A stretch of DNA of 64,000 bases, taken from assembly GCA_944322345.1 (NCBI GenBank), contig CALUOO010000001.1:326173-390172 (forward strand). The letters are read 5' to 3'. A program made the position numbers and the translations under genes. Shown here in pieces: positions 17,973-25,741 of this stretch (positions within the stretch are counted from its first letter, which is position 1; every line of letters begins with the position of its first letter). The notes below the pieces were generated by a model. The model saw nothing but the letters and a program-made list of their open reading frames with translations. It ran no database searches and was not told the origin of the DNA. This stretch comes from an uncultured Bacteroides sp. GTDB lineage: Bacteria > Bacteroidota > Bacteroidia > Bacteroidales > Bacteroidaceae.

Positions 17973-18818
17973 TCAGCGTTTCAACTCATTGAAAATCAAA
18001 GAATAGTTTCTACCTCTATCCACTACGATTTTCAGATTAGTATGTGCCTCAATGATAGGTTTCACCCTCCGGATAAGCGTATAGAGGGTATCGTTGGCAT
18101 CATCCTTCTTAGGCCAAAGGGCCGCACAGATTTCTTCTTTCGACAGCGAATGCGAGGGAGCGTTCCAGAACATCAGCACCAGCTGTTGCTGCATGGGAGT
18201 AAAGTGAATGGATTCGTGACGGACATCGTAGAAACAGCCGTCGGTTTCCGAATAGACCAAGCCGCCAAAGTCCTCCGCAAGCGGCTGCCTGCCACGCATC
18301 CGCCTCATGTACTGTCTGAAACACAGCACCCAAAGCATGGCAGTCATCATAAGGGCCACCGGCATACGCTGATCGGACATGCCAAGAATCGCGGCCGACG
18401 ACAGACGGGCATAACTTCTGAATGCCAGCGTCTCTCCCACACGTGTATTCCTCACCAGCAGCGTGTCGCTACAGACAACCGGCCCATCTACATCAACAGA
18501 AGAATAGCGGTTGTCTACCACATCGAACGTGATAAACGAAGAATCGCGCAACCGTTTATCCTTCAGGTGGCGGCAAAACTTCTTGTCGGCAAGGGCAATC
18601 GCCACCCTGCCTCCTGCATGCTGCCTCAACTGACGGTATGCCCTTATAGTGTCCTGTGTGATAAGATTATCTCCCTTCTCCTTGACTGTCAGGGTTAACG
18701 CACGGTTCAGGTCTGCTACAATCCTGCTTTTGGCAGCCTGATAGTTGCGGCATCCGGTAAGAAGGGATGTCAGCATCAGTGTCATGAATACGACAACAGG
18801 TAATAGTCTATGGTTCAT
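17973..18818 (-). CDS. Membrane-anchored winged-helix regulator with periplasmic domain
   Basis: 281 residues. Segment 1-22 is a hydrophobic signal or anchor ending LLTGC, which could be a lipobox. Residues about 24-150 form a polar domain likely to be periplasmic. A second hydrophobic segment lies near 153-167 (MPVALMMTAMLWVLCF), followed by basic RRMRGR. The C-terminal 100 residues (HFTPMQQQLVLMFWNAPSHSLSKEEICAALWP...DTLYTLIRRVKPII) match an OmpR/PhoB-type winged helix. DNA-binding at the C-terminus is the reverse of ToxR and CadC. It probably regulates the receptor gene just downstream. If Cys22 is lipidated, the first segment would be cleaved, but the second would still place the C-terminus in the cytoplasm. 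Confidence 0.75.
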   Translation of the reverse strand: MNHRLLPVVVFMTLMLTSLLTGCRNYQAAKSRIVADLNRALTLTVKEKGDNLITQDTIRAYRQLRQHAGGRVAIALADKKFCRHLKDKRLRDSSFITFDVVDNRYSSVDVDGPVVCSDTLLVRNTRVGETLAFRSYARLSSAAILGMSDQRMPVALMMTAMLWVLCFRQYMRRMRGRQPLAEDFGGLVYSETDGCFYDVRHESIHFTPMQQQLVLMFWNAPSHSLSKEEICAALWPKKDDANDTLYTLIRRVKPIIEAHTNLKIVVDRGRNYSLIFNELKR

Positions 18819-18819
18819 T

Positions 18820-18880
18820 TTGAGTTTTTAAGTTCTTAAGTTTTTGAGTTATGAGTAGTAAATAGTAAGTTTTGAGTTTC
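18820..18880. repeat. Degenerate TTTGAGTTTNTAAG-type low-complexity repeat
   Basis: Several imperfect copies of a 7-8 base word (AAGTTT, TTGAGTT). Similar tracts occur at 35297, 41557, 44964 and 49660, always between genes. Confidence 0.6.
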
Positions 18881-18909
18881 CCATTCTGTTCTAGATCAAG
18901 AACTTAAAA

Positions 18910-19086
18910 CTACAGCCCGCTCCATGCCGAAGGCTGGCACAGTGCCTCTACAGTCTTCTCCAACCTGTCGTTCAGCGCAGGAAAGAAATCAATTCCGGTT
19001 TTCTTTTCCAACTCATCTACCGACAGTGCATATTGAGGGCAAAGATAAGAAACGATTTCGACTTTGCCGAAAGCTATAACCTTTTA
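18910..19086 (-). pseudogene. Remnant of a DNA/RNA non-specific endonuclease (3' end)
   Basis: The minus strand is open for about 58 codons, ending at the stop 18910-18912. It encodes VSYLCPQYALSVDELEKKTG followed by IDFFPALNDRLEK and ending SAWSGL. This closely resembles the C-terminus of NUC1-type non-specific endonucleases (SVDEVE..TGLDFFPALPD..E..VE...W). An in-frame stop lies just upstream, and no start or catalytic DRGH region is found nearby. The fragment appears to be the tail of a lost gene. Its 5' boundary abuts the repeat-containing DNA at 19191. Confidence 0.7.
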
Positions 19087-19190
19087 ACTATCCCGATTTC
19101 CCAGATCGCGACAATCTATCAGACAACGAAAATATTATACATTCTATCCTCACCACCTATTACTATTTTTATTCCTACCCTTTATCCATT

Positions 19191-19277
19191 TGTTGGCAAA
19201 GGTTATCTGACGTGTTGGGTAACCTTTCCCAACGCGAGCCGTGACCTTTCCCAACACGATCCGAAAGGTTAGCTGAC
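19191..19277. repeat. 22-bp-period head-to-head repeat, site A
   Basis: TGTTGG occurs at 19191 and 19213 (22 bp apart), and its inverse CCCAAC at 19228 and 19250 (22 bp apart). ACCTTTCCCAAC is repeated at 19222 and 19244. CGTGTTGGG (19211-19219) and CCCAACACG (19250-19258) form an inverted pair, and AAAGGTTA(T/G)CTGAC flanks both sides. The layout matches sites B (45107) and C (63691), although the words differ. Confidence 0.8.
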
Positions 19278-19648
19278 AAATGTAGATAAAACAATAATAA
19301 GAAGGATAATCATCCAGTGTATAAACAATTATATATCAACTATATATAAGATCTATCCGACAAAACAAGAAAGAGGTCAAACGGAGGACTATACAAAATA
19401 AGCTGTCCCATCCAGGATAGTTTACTATATCAATATATCATTACAATCTATTATTCTACTGTATGAGTTCCTAAATCGGGAACATCATCTATAAAAATAT
19501 GACATAATAGGAATAGGCTTTTAATCAAAGAATACCATACATGCTATTTCAAACTGGACTCGATTTTTCCATAATCTTCCGGATAAAATAGAGAATGAAA
19601 TAGAAGCCTCATACGATACAGGTAACTGGAACTGGAAAAAATAAAAAT
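19278..19648. other. AT-rich intergenic region without visible genes
   Basis: About 370 bp of AT-rich DNA, following the repeat and the nuclease remnant. Neither strand has a credible reading frame, promoter match or known RNA fold that I can see. Confidence 0.5.
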
Positions 19649-19690
19649 CAGGCGGTAAAGTTGATAATATTCATAAATCTTTACCGCCTG
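19649..19690 (-). terminator. Terminator of the 19702 receptor gene
   Basis: CAGGCGGTAAAG (19649-19660) pairs perfectly with CTTTACCGCCTG (19679-19690). On the minus strand it begins 12 bp after the stop and is followed by ATTTTTATTTTTT. Confidence 0.88.
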
Positions 19691-19701
19691 TTTTTCATTG
19701 T

Positions 19702-22266
19702 CTACTGCTGAGTTCCTCCCTGTGCAGCCCCACCGTTATTGCTTCCTTCACCTTTTACATCGTCATTGCTAATGCTTCGTACCGTTTTCTTTACATTAGC
19801 CTTTAGTTCGCCTAGACGATAGCTCAGACTTATGCCAAATGTACGGTTCGGGAAACGTGACACATTCTCTTGACGGAAATTAATGCCCTCTGTACGATTT
19901 CTGTAATCATTATACTTTTCTAATATATTATTGCAGAAAAAGCTCAAAGTCAACCGTTCTTCTTTCATAAACGAACGGTTCAGCCCGATGCCATAATAAT
20001 AATATCCTGTACCTTTTCCCTGTAGATTTATATAGGGAGTGCTTCCTCCTCCGTTAAAGCTCACACGTATTTTCCAGGGCAATGTATGTTGTATACCTCC
20101 ATAAAGAGAGCCATTCCATCCATAATTATGTAAGTCCTGCGATCCGGCTTTTAAATCGGCATAGCTTCCTCTACCGTTCAGGTAAATTCTAGTCTGAGGA
20201 GTTGCATTCCAGTTTACATAGAAATTCAGCCCTAAATCTTTCCGTTTACCGATATTGGCATACGTACTGTAAATAGCTCCCTCTGGTGCCAAATGCTCTG
20301 GATTGCCATCAAAAATTTCACCACCTGGAGTAGTGATAATCCTACGTATATTCTCAATACCATTGTTATTAAATGAATAACGTAACGCAACATTTATATT
20401 AAACTTAGCTGTGAAACTACTGAAAGCCAAATCAAAAGAATGGCTTTTCTCGCTCTCAAGTTCCGAATTTCCCTGGCTAATTGACATTGGATTCTGATTA
20501 TTAAAATAAGGATTCAAATTCCAAATACCCGGCCGCCATATACGCATGTTATATCCGGCACGTAATGTCTGCGTTTCATTAAACTTCCACCCTAATGATA
20601 CAGAAGGAACCAGATCTATAAAGTTGGAATGAAAGTTCTCACCCGGTCCTACTATATATTTCACCCGCTGCATGTTCTGTTCATAGCGCAGCCCCGGTTT
20701 AAAAGAAAAGTTCTTATATTTTAGTGTATATCCGGCATAGGCAGCCAAAATATGATTTACATGTTGGTAATCGCTGCTTCTTGATTCATTGTATACATAA
20801 TCCTCACTACCTCCCCTTGCATCATACATCCGGTTGTCACTTGTATTTTGACGGAGAATATACTTCATACCAGCCTCTATTGTATGCAATTTACCGATAG
20901 GAGTTGTGTAGTCTGCCTGAAACGTATGTTCCATATTATTGGTTTTCCCATCAGAGTGATAATTTCTAAGTAACAAACGGTCTATCAGATCGTCTTTCTT
21001 ATCTTCAGGAGTTATATCAGTGTATATACTATATGTTTCACTGGTCTGAGGCTGTGTACTAATCCTGTAAGAAAGAGTCAGCATACGATCTTTATTACTC
21101 TTTGCCGTCCGTTGATAGTCAATACTACCATCAATGGAAAACCATGAAGAGTTATTATCATTACGAGTCCGGTAGCCATATGCTACATCCTGATGATTAG
21201 CACCATACATAACTGTCCTACCATCTCCGTCTCCATTATTGACGCCGCCATACATTCCAAAAGACATGGTTAACAAACGCAATGTATCAATTTCATAACT
21301 GGCTTCCATATTTCCAAAATGAAACTTCCCATCCGAATCTGACTTGCTATGGGATTCCAGATATTTCTCGGTATCAGACTCGAAGTTTTCCTGATAACTT
21401 TCAGACAAGTTATCATAGGGATTATAATTATAATTAAAGTTATAATTGGCAGAGACTGTCAGCTTTCCCTTTTTTACCATTGCATATCCTCCGGCACCAG
21501 CTCCCATATTGCGCACATCGGTCCGGAACGTAGCAGTATATCCCTCAATACCACCACTAACTGTTACTATATTCAAGATTCCTCCTACCCCCTCAGCATC
21601 ATATTTAGCACCGGGAGAAGTTATCACTTCAATATATTTGATAGAATTAGCAGGTATGCTCTTCAAAACATCTTTTGGATTATTGCTCATCATATTATTC
21701 GGCTTACCATTCACATGTATTTTGAAACTGCTGCTACCGTTTACCTGAATATTATCCTCTCCATCCACCGTCACCATAGGGACTTTCCGAAGCATTTCCA
21801 ATACATTATTAGTTTTTGAATCCGGATCGTCCTCTATGTTATAACTGATTTTATCTATATCAACCTTTACCAATGACTTCTGAGCCACAACCTCCACTCC
21901 TCCCAGTTCATTAGTTGCCTCAACAGAAAAAAAAGTTCCCAAATCTACAGTCAAGACAGAAGGTTTTAAAATAAAATCCCTGATTATTGTTTTTTTCCCG
22001 ACAGACGAAATTTCAATTATATAATCGCCCGGAGTTGCAGAAAACGTCTCTTTGAATTTTCCGTCGCTACCAGTCACAGCCAGTTTGACAGGGCTATCCG
22101 GACTATCTTTCTTCGCAAAGCGAATAGTAGCATACGGTTCTCCCTCTTGAGTCAGCGAATCCAAAAGCATCCCTTTAATTGTATAAACGGAAGCAGTTTC
22201 CTGTGATAAAGAATTCAGCGCAAAAGCAAATACAAACAGTAATAGTAATAGAAGTCTATATTTCAT
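19702..22266 (-). CDS. Outer-membrane receptor with carboxypeptidase-regulatory-like domain
   Basis: 854 residues. The signal peptide (RLLLLLLFVFAFALNSLSQ) is followed by a beta-sandwich domain of the CarboxypepD_reg/CNA-B type (about 28-115: IKGMLLDSLTQEGEPYATI). A TonB-receptor plug follows (about 125-240: LEMLRKVPMVTVDGEDNIQV, IEVITSPGAKYDAEGVGGIL), then a barrel of the outer-membrane protein beta-barrel family 3 type. The barrel ends about 20 residues before a low-complexity tail rich in Gly, Asn and Gln. It lacks a SusD partner, so it is a stand-alone receptor rather than a SusC. The ligand is unknown. It has its own promoter match and terminator. Confidence 0.88.
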   Translation of the reverse strand: MKYRLLLLLLFVFAFALNSLSQETASVYTIKGMLLDSLTQEGEPYATIRFAKKDSPDSPVKLAVTGSDGKFKETFSATPGDYIIEISSVGKKTIIRDFILKPSVLTVDLGTFFSVEATNELGGVEVVAQKSLVKVDIDKISYNIEDDPDSKTNNVLEMLRKVPMVTVDGEDNIQVNGSSSFKIHVNGKPNNMMSNNPKDVLKSIPANSIKYIEVITSPGAKYDAEGVGGILNIVTVSGGIEGYTATFRTDVRNMGAGAGGYAMVKKGKLTVSANYNFNYNYNPYDNLSESYQENFESDTEKYLESHSKSDSDGKFHFGNMEASYEIDTLRLLTMSFGMYGGVNNGDGDGRTVMYGANHQDVAYGYRTRNDNNSSWFSIDGSIDYQRTAKSNKDRMLTLSYRISTQPQTSETYSIYTDITPEDKKDDLIDRLLLRNYHSDGKTNNMEHTFQADYTTPIGKLHTIEAGMKYILRQNTSDNRMYDARGGSEDYVYNESRSSDYQHVNHILAAYAGYTLKYKNFSFKPGLRYEQNMQRVKYIVGPGENFHSNFIDLVPSVSLGWKFNETQTLRAGYNMRIWRPGIWNLNPYFNNQNPMSISQGNSELESEKSHSFDLAFSSFTAKFNINVALRYSFNNNGIENIRRIITTPGGEIFDGNPEHLAPEGAIYSTYANIGKRKDLGLNFYVNWNATPQTRIYLNGRGSYADLKAGSQDLHNYGWNGSLYGGIQHTLPWKIRVSFNGGGSTPYINLQGKGTGYYYYGIGLNRSFMKEERLTLSFFCNNILEKYNDYRNRTEGINFRQENVSRFPNRTFGISLSYRLGELKANVKKTVRSISNDDVKGEGSNNGGAAQGGTQQ

Positions 22267-22299
22267 GGTTGATATAAATTAATCTGTATAAAATCAGCA

Positions 22300-22307
22300 C
22301 AAAAGTA
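22300..22307 (-). promoter_or_regulatory. Bacteroides -7 element for the 19702-22266 receptor
   Basis: Minus-strand TACTTTTG matches TAnnTTTG, about 34 bp before the ATG. The -33 box is poor. Confidence 0.45.
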
Positions 22308-22355
22308 GCTGATTCATTTGCCTTTGCAGCAGCACAAGCGTTAAGTTTTTTTAAA

Positions 22356-23651
22356 TCACAGAAGATAAAAGAAAAGCAACAAGACAAAATTGATAATCAC
22401 TACCACACCAAAACTTCCCAATATCCACGGACGTAACCGACTTCCCTTTCCGGCAAAAAATAGTGCATAACACATATTTACCAGAATATTACTTATAATG
22501 GCTTGCATGCTGCAAGCTGTCACTAACAGTACGGCCACATTTCCTGTATTCTGCAACAGATTCAATATAAAAGGTGTGATATCACTCAAGCCTGCCACAA
22601 AAGACAACAGATTAAGTCCTCCTGTACCAGCATAAATCAACGTATAATGTGTCAGAACAGTAAATACAACAAATAATATGGCGAAAATTAAAGCAACTTT
22701 AAACTCTAACGGGTTACTACTGTCTTCCTCCGTCAGATCAGCAGTTAAATCGGACTGGCGTTTCCGACGGGTATGTACAAACCATGCTACCGAAGCCGCA
22801 ACGACAGCCATAATCAGTAAATATGGATAGATCGAGAAAAAAATCTCGCGACTGAAAATCAGGATTAGAATCATAAACCGGAGAAACATCATGCTGACAG
22901 CAAACAGCATGGCAGACACGTACTCTGTCACTTCCTGTTCTGAGGCATTACGACTCTTGCGAGCCAATACAGAAATTGTAGCTGTACTACTATACAATCC
23001 ACCTACAATACCGGAAAGCAGAATACCCGATTCTCTAAATACATATCGTTTTAGCAAATAGGACAAATAAGAGATGCCAGACACAACCACAGTTGTCAGC
23101 CATATAGAATATGGAGTAAGATGAATATCTGGAATCAGATTTTTATTTGGAAGCATCGGTAAAATAATACCACTAATTGCCAGGAACTTTGCCAGCGTAA
23201 TCATTTCGTCGTTCTTCATACGCTGTGCCAATTCCGTAAAGGTATGCTTTAACTCTGTCAGTAAAAGAACAACAACAATCACCAACACGTAGAACCACGA
23301 GGGTTGAGTTGCAACTATAGGAGCTATGCAGTATGTAATCAATGCAATTATTATGGTAGTAATACCAAAGACATGAAACTGCGACTGTTTCACAAAATAA
23401 TGTATTCCAAGCAACATACCCAATACAGCCCCTCCCCCCATAAACAAACGCATATCCGATGGGTCGAGAATATAAAGAAGATAACCTAAAATACCGATAA
23501 ACGTAAACGTCCGGTCAGTTCCAAAAAGAGTTGTTTCTCCCTCACGCTTCAGACTAAGACGTCGCTGAGAGAGTCCAATCAGCAATGAGAACAAGGTTAC
23601 CAGCACAAAAGTGACCAGTTCACGAGGCAAGTAATTATACAATTGTTCCAT
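22356..23651 (-). CDS. MgtC/SapB-domain and DUF4010 membrane protein
   Basis: 431 residues with about 12 hydrophobic segments. The N-terminal third (VTLFSLLIGLSQRRLSLKREGETTLFGTDRTFTFIGILGYLL) fits the MgtC/SapB family, with its conserved GLxxER-like and RTF motifs. The rest matches DUF4010 (YLSYLLKRYVFRESGILLSGIVGGLYSSTATI). Such fusions are widespread inner-membrane proteins without a settled function; links to magnesium or ion homeostasis rest on the MgtC name alone. It is a single gene, divergent from nothing obvious and not clearly in an operon. Confidence 0.85.
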   Translation of the reverse strand: MEQLYNYLPRELVTFVLVTLFSLLIGLSQRRLSLKREGETTLFGTDRTFTFIGILGYLLYILDPSDMRLFMGGGAVLGMLLGIHYFVKQSQFHVFGITTIIIALITYCIAPIVATQPSWFYVLVIVVVLLLTELKHTFTELAQRMKNDEMITLAKFLAISGIILPMLPNKNLIPDIHLTPYSIWLTTVVVSGISYLSYLLKRYVFRESGILLSGIVGGLYSSTATISVLARKSRNASEQEVTEYVSAMLFAVSMMFLRFMILILIFSREIFFSIYPYLLIMAVVAASVAWFVHTRRKRQSDLTADLTEEDSSNPLEFKVALIFAILFVVFTVLTHYTLIYAGTGGLNLLSFVAGLSDITPFILNLLQNTGNVAVLLVTACSMQAIISNILVNMCYALFFAGKGSRLRPWILGSFGVVVIINFVLLLFFYLL

Positions 23652-23832
23652 AACTGTCGGGGTTTATCAATACGGATCAACAGACTGAAATGGCAACATA
23701 ATCCATTTCCTACTGTTCTTTTATATAACTAAAAAAACAAATAAAAGTTCGTTTTGTTCCTGTCCGCCCAGAATGAGGATAGAGAATAACCAATTAGCTT
23801 ATAACACGCAACATGGAATAGTTTTCCTCTTA

Positions 23833-24297
23833 TCACCACGTTTTATACGGTTTTTTCATCAACTGAGAATTATAATATCTTCTGTCTCCTGTCACTTCCT
23901 CCCCTATAAAATCCGGCTTTTCAAAACATTCATCTTCATTCTTCAGTTCCACTTCCGCGACAATCAATCCCTCATTATCACCATAAAATTCATCCACTTC
24001 AAAAACATGATTTCCACTACGTACCAGGTATCGGGTTTTGTCAATCACTCCCGGTTCGCAAAGCTTCATCAACTCCTCTGCCTCCTCCAAAGGCAACTCC
24101 CGCTCCCATTCGTAGCGGCTTGTTCCCGATTCATTAGAAGCACCTTTAATTGTAAGATAACCTTTATCATCGTGAATACGAACACGCACAGTACGTCCCT
24201 GAGCACTGCATATATATCCTTGAACAATATGACTACTATCAAAGGCCTGCGTTTTAAAAGCGCCTACAACCAGAAATTTCCGTTCGATTTCCTGCAC
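23833..24297 (-). CDS. CYTH-domain protein, probable inorganic triphosphatase
   Basis: About 155 residues if translation starts at the GTG at 24297. The product then begins VQEIERKFLV, placing the CYTH signature ExExK at the extreme N-terminus as usual. An in-frame ATG at 24363 would add 22 hydrophobic residues encoded by a run of TTATTCTTT repeats, which is less natural; no good Shine-Dalgarno decides between them. Later CYTH strands are visible: RTVRVRIHDDKGYLTIKG, EVDEFYGDNEGL and VAEVELKNED. It should hydrolyse triphosphate compounds in a beta-tunnel with a divalent metal. Confidence 0.82.
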   Translation of the reverse strand: MQEIERKFLVVGAFKTQAFDSSHIVQGYICSAQGRTVRVRIHDDKGYLTIKGASNESGTSRYEWERELPLEEAEELMKLCEPGVIDKTRYLVRSGNHVFEVDEFYGDNEGLIVAEVELKNEDECFEKPDFIGEEVTGDRRYYNSQLMKKPYKTW

Positions 24298-24379
24298 AAC
24301 TAAAAAGAATAAAGAATAAAAAACAAAGAATAAAGAATGAAAAAACAGATTTTTATTTTTCATTCTTCATTCCCTAAAA

Positions 24380-24511
24380 TTATCCCAAGAAAGAAAACGC
24401 AATCAGCATAACCAATGCAACGACTACCAGTCCTACAAATACAATCTTGACTGCACGCTGAGCCTGTTTTTCTTCCTGTGCACTATGTGCTGTTTTCTTC
24501 TTATTACTCAT
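24380..24511 (-). CDS. 43-residue small membrane protein
   Basis: A short frame from ATG 24511 to the stop at 24380. A charged N-terminus (MSNKKKTAHSAQEEKQAQ) is followed by one hydrophobic helix (about 23-42: VKIVFVGLVVVALVMLIAFS). That is a plausible single-pass inner-membrane microprotein with the N-terminus inside. It lies between prfB and the CYTH gene on the same strand, 82 bp after prfB. Function unknown. Length makes chance possible, but the clean architecture and the good placement support it. Confidence 0.6.
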   Translation of the reverse strand: MSNKKKTAHSAQEEKQAQRAVKIVFVGLVVVALVMLIAFSFLG

Positions 24512-24593
24512 AATGGTTAGCTTTAAAGTTCAATGCTAACAAAGTAAGAGTAAATCTTTAAACTATCCAAGAATAATGCACACATTTTTTCAA

Positions 24594-25710
24594 TTACGAC
24601 TCCTGTGATGAAAATTCCATCAGATAAGCCTTTATAAAGCCCTCTATCTTACCATCCATCACACCATTTACATCCGATGTCTGGTAGTTGGTCCGATGGT
24701 CTTTCACCCGACGGTCGTCAAAGACATAGCTTCTGATCTGCGATCCCCATTCAATCTTCTTTTTCCCGGCTTCCACCTTTGCCTGTTCTGCCATCCGGTG
24801 CTGAAGCTCCTTATCATACAAGATAGAGCGCAACTGCCTCATTGCATTTTCGCGGTTTTTCGGTTGGTCGCGGGTTTCTGTATTTTCAATCAAAATTTCT
24901 TCCTCTTCTCCTGTATAGGGGTCCTTATACTGATAGCGCAGGCGAACTCCAGACTCTACCTTGTTTACATTCTGCCCTCCTGCTCCTCCACTTCGGAAAG
25001 TATCCCACGAAATACGTGCTGGCTCAATATTCACCTCTATACTATCGTCTACCAAAGGAGTCACAAACACTGAAGCAAAAGAGGTCATTCGCTTGCCTTG
25101 TGCATTGTATGGAGAAACACGCACCAAACGATGTACACCATTTTCTCCTTTCAGATAACCATAGGCAAAATCACCCTCAATATTAATGGTACAGGTTTTG
25201 ATGCCTGCCTCGTCCCCTTCCTGAAGATTGGCAATAGTAGCTTTATACCCATTTGTTTCGGCATATCTCAGATACATGCGCATCAGCATAGAAGCCCAGT
25301 CTTGACTTTCCGTACCACCTGCTCCAGAATTGATTTTCAGTACACAGTCCATCTGATCGGCCTCCTCGCGCAGCATATTCTTAAGTTCCAAAGTTTCTAT
25401 TGCTTCACGTGCTTTTGCATAGGCAGCATCTACATCTTCTTCGCTTACCAGTTCTTCTTTATAGAAATCAAAAGCCAAAGCCAGTTCATCTGCCAACGTC
25501 TTTACCTCTGTATATCCGTCAATCCATTTCTGCAGATCCTTAACCAGTTTCATCTGCGCTTCTGCCTTTTTCTGATCGTCCCAAAAACCGGGAGCCTGTG
25601 TCCTCAATTGTTCTTCCTCGACTTGAATTTTCTTCCCGTCGATGTCAAAGATACCTCCTCAGCGCTTCCGTGCGCTCTTTCACGTCTTTTAATTGTTCGA
25701 TTGTTATCAT
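24594..25710 (-). CDS. prfB: Peptide chain release factor 2, with programmed +1 frameshift
   Basis: Translation starts at ATG 25710 and gives 21 codons (MITIEQLKDVKERTEALRRY + L) before an in-frame TGA at 25645-25647. Skipping one base (T25647) enters the frame that reads LDIDGKK... and runs to 24594, for about 371 residues in total, normal for RF2. The RF2 peptide-release motif GGQ lies in RSGGAGGQNVNKVES. RF2 ends translation at UGA and UAA, and the frameshift lets the cell sense RF2 levels. The gene follows the acyl-CoA synthetase gene by 31 bp. A naive call would start at a TTG at 25607 and miss the first domain. Confidence 0.95.
25644..25659 (-). promoter_or_regulatory. prfB +1 frameshift site
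   Basis: On the minus strand AGGAGG TAT CTT TGA C, an internal Shine-Dalgarno-like sequence just before CTT and a UGA stop followed by C. This is the classic autoregulatory arrangement, in which slow UGA termination favours slipping of the CTT tRNA onto TTT. Confidence 0.95.
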
Positions 25711-25741
25711 CTTCTTAGTTTTAAATTATGAATCATGAAGC

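Noticed and set aside
17955-18698. A 247-codon plus-strand frame opposite the regulator gene
   Set aside because: The minus-strand winged-helix and membrane pattern are convincing, and the plus-strand product is His-rich and unstructured.
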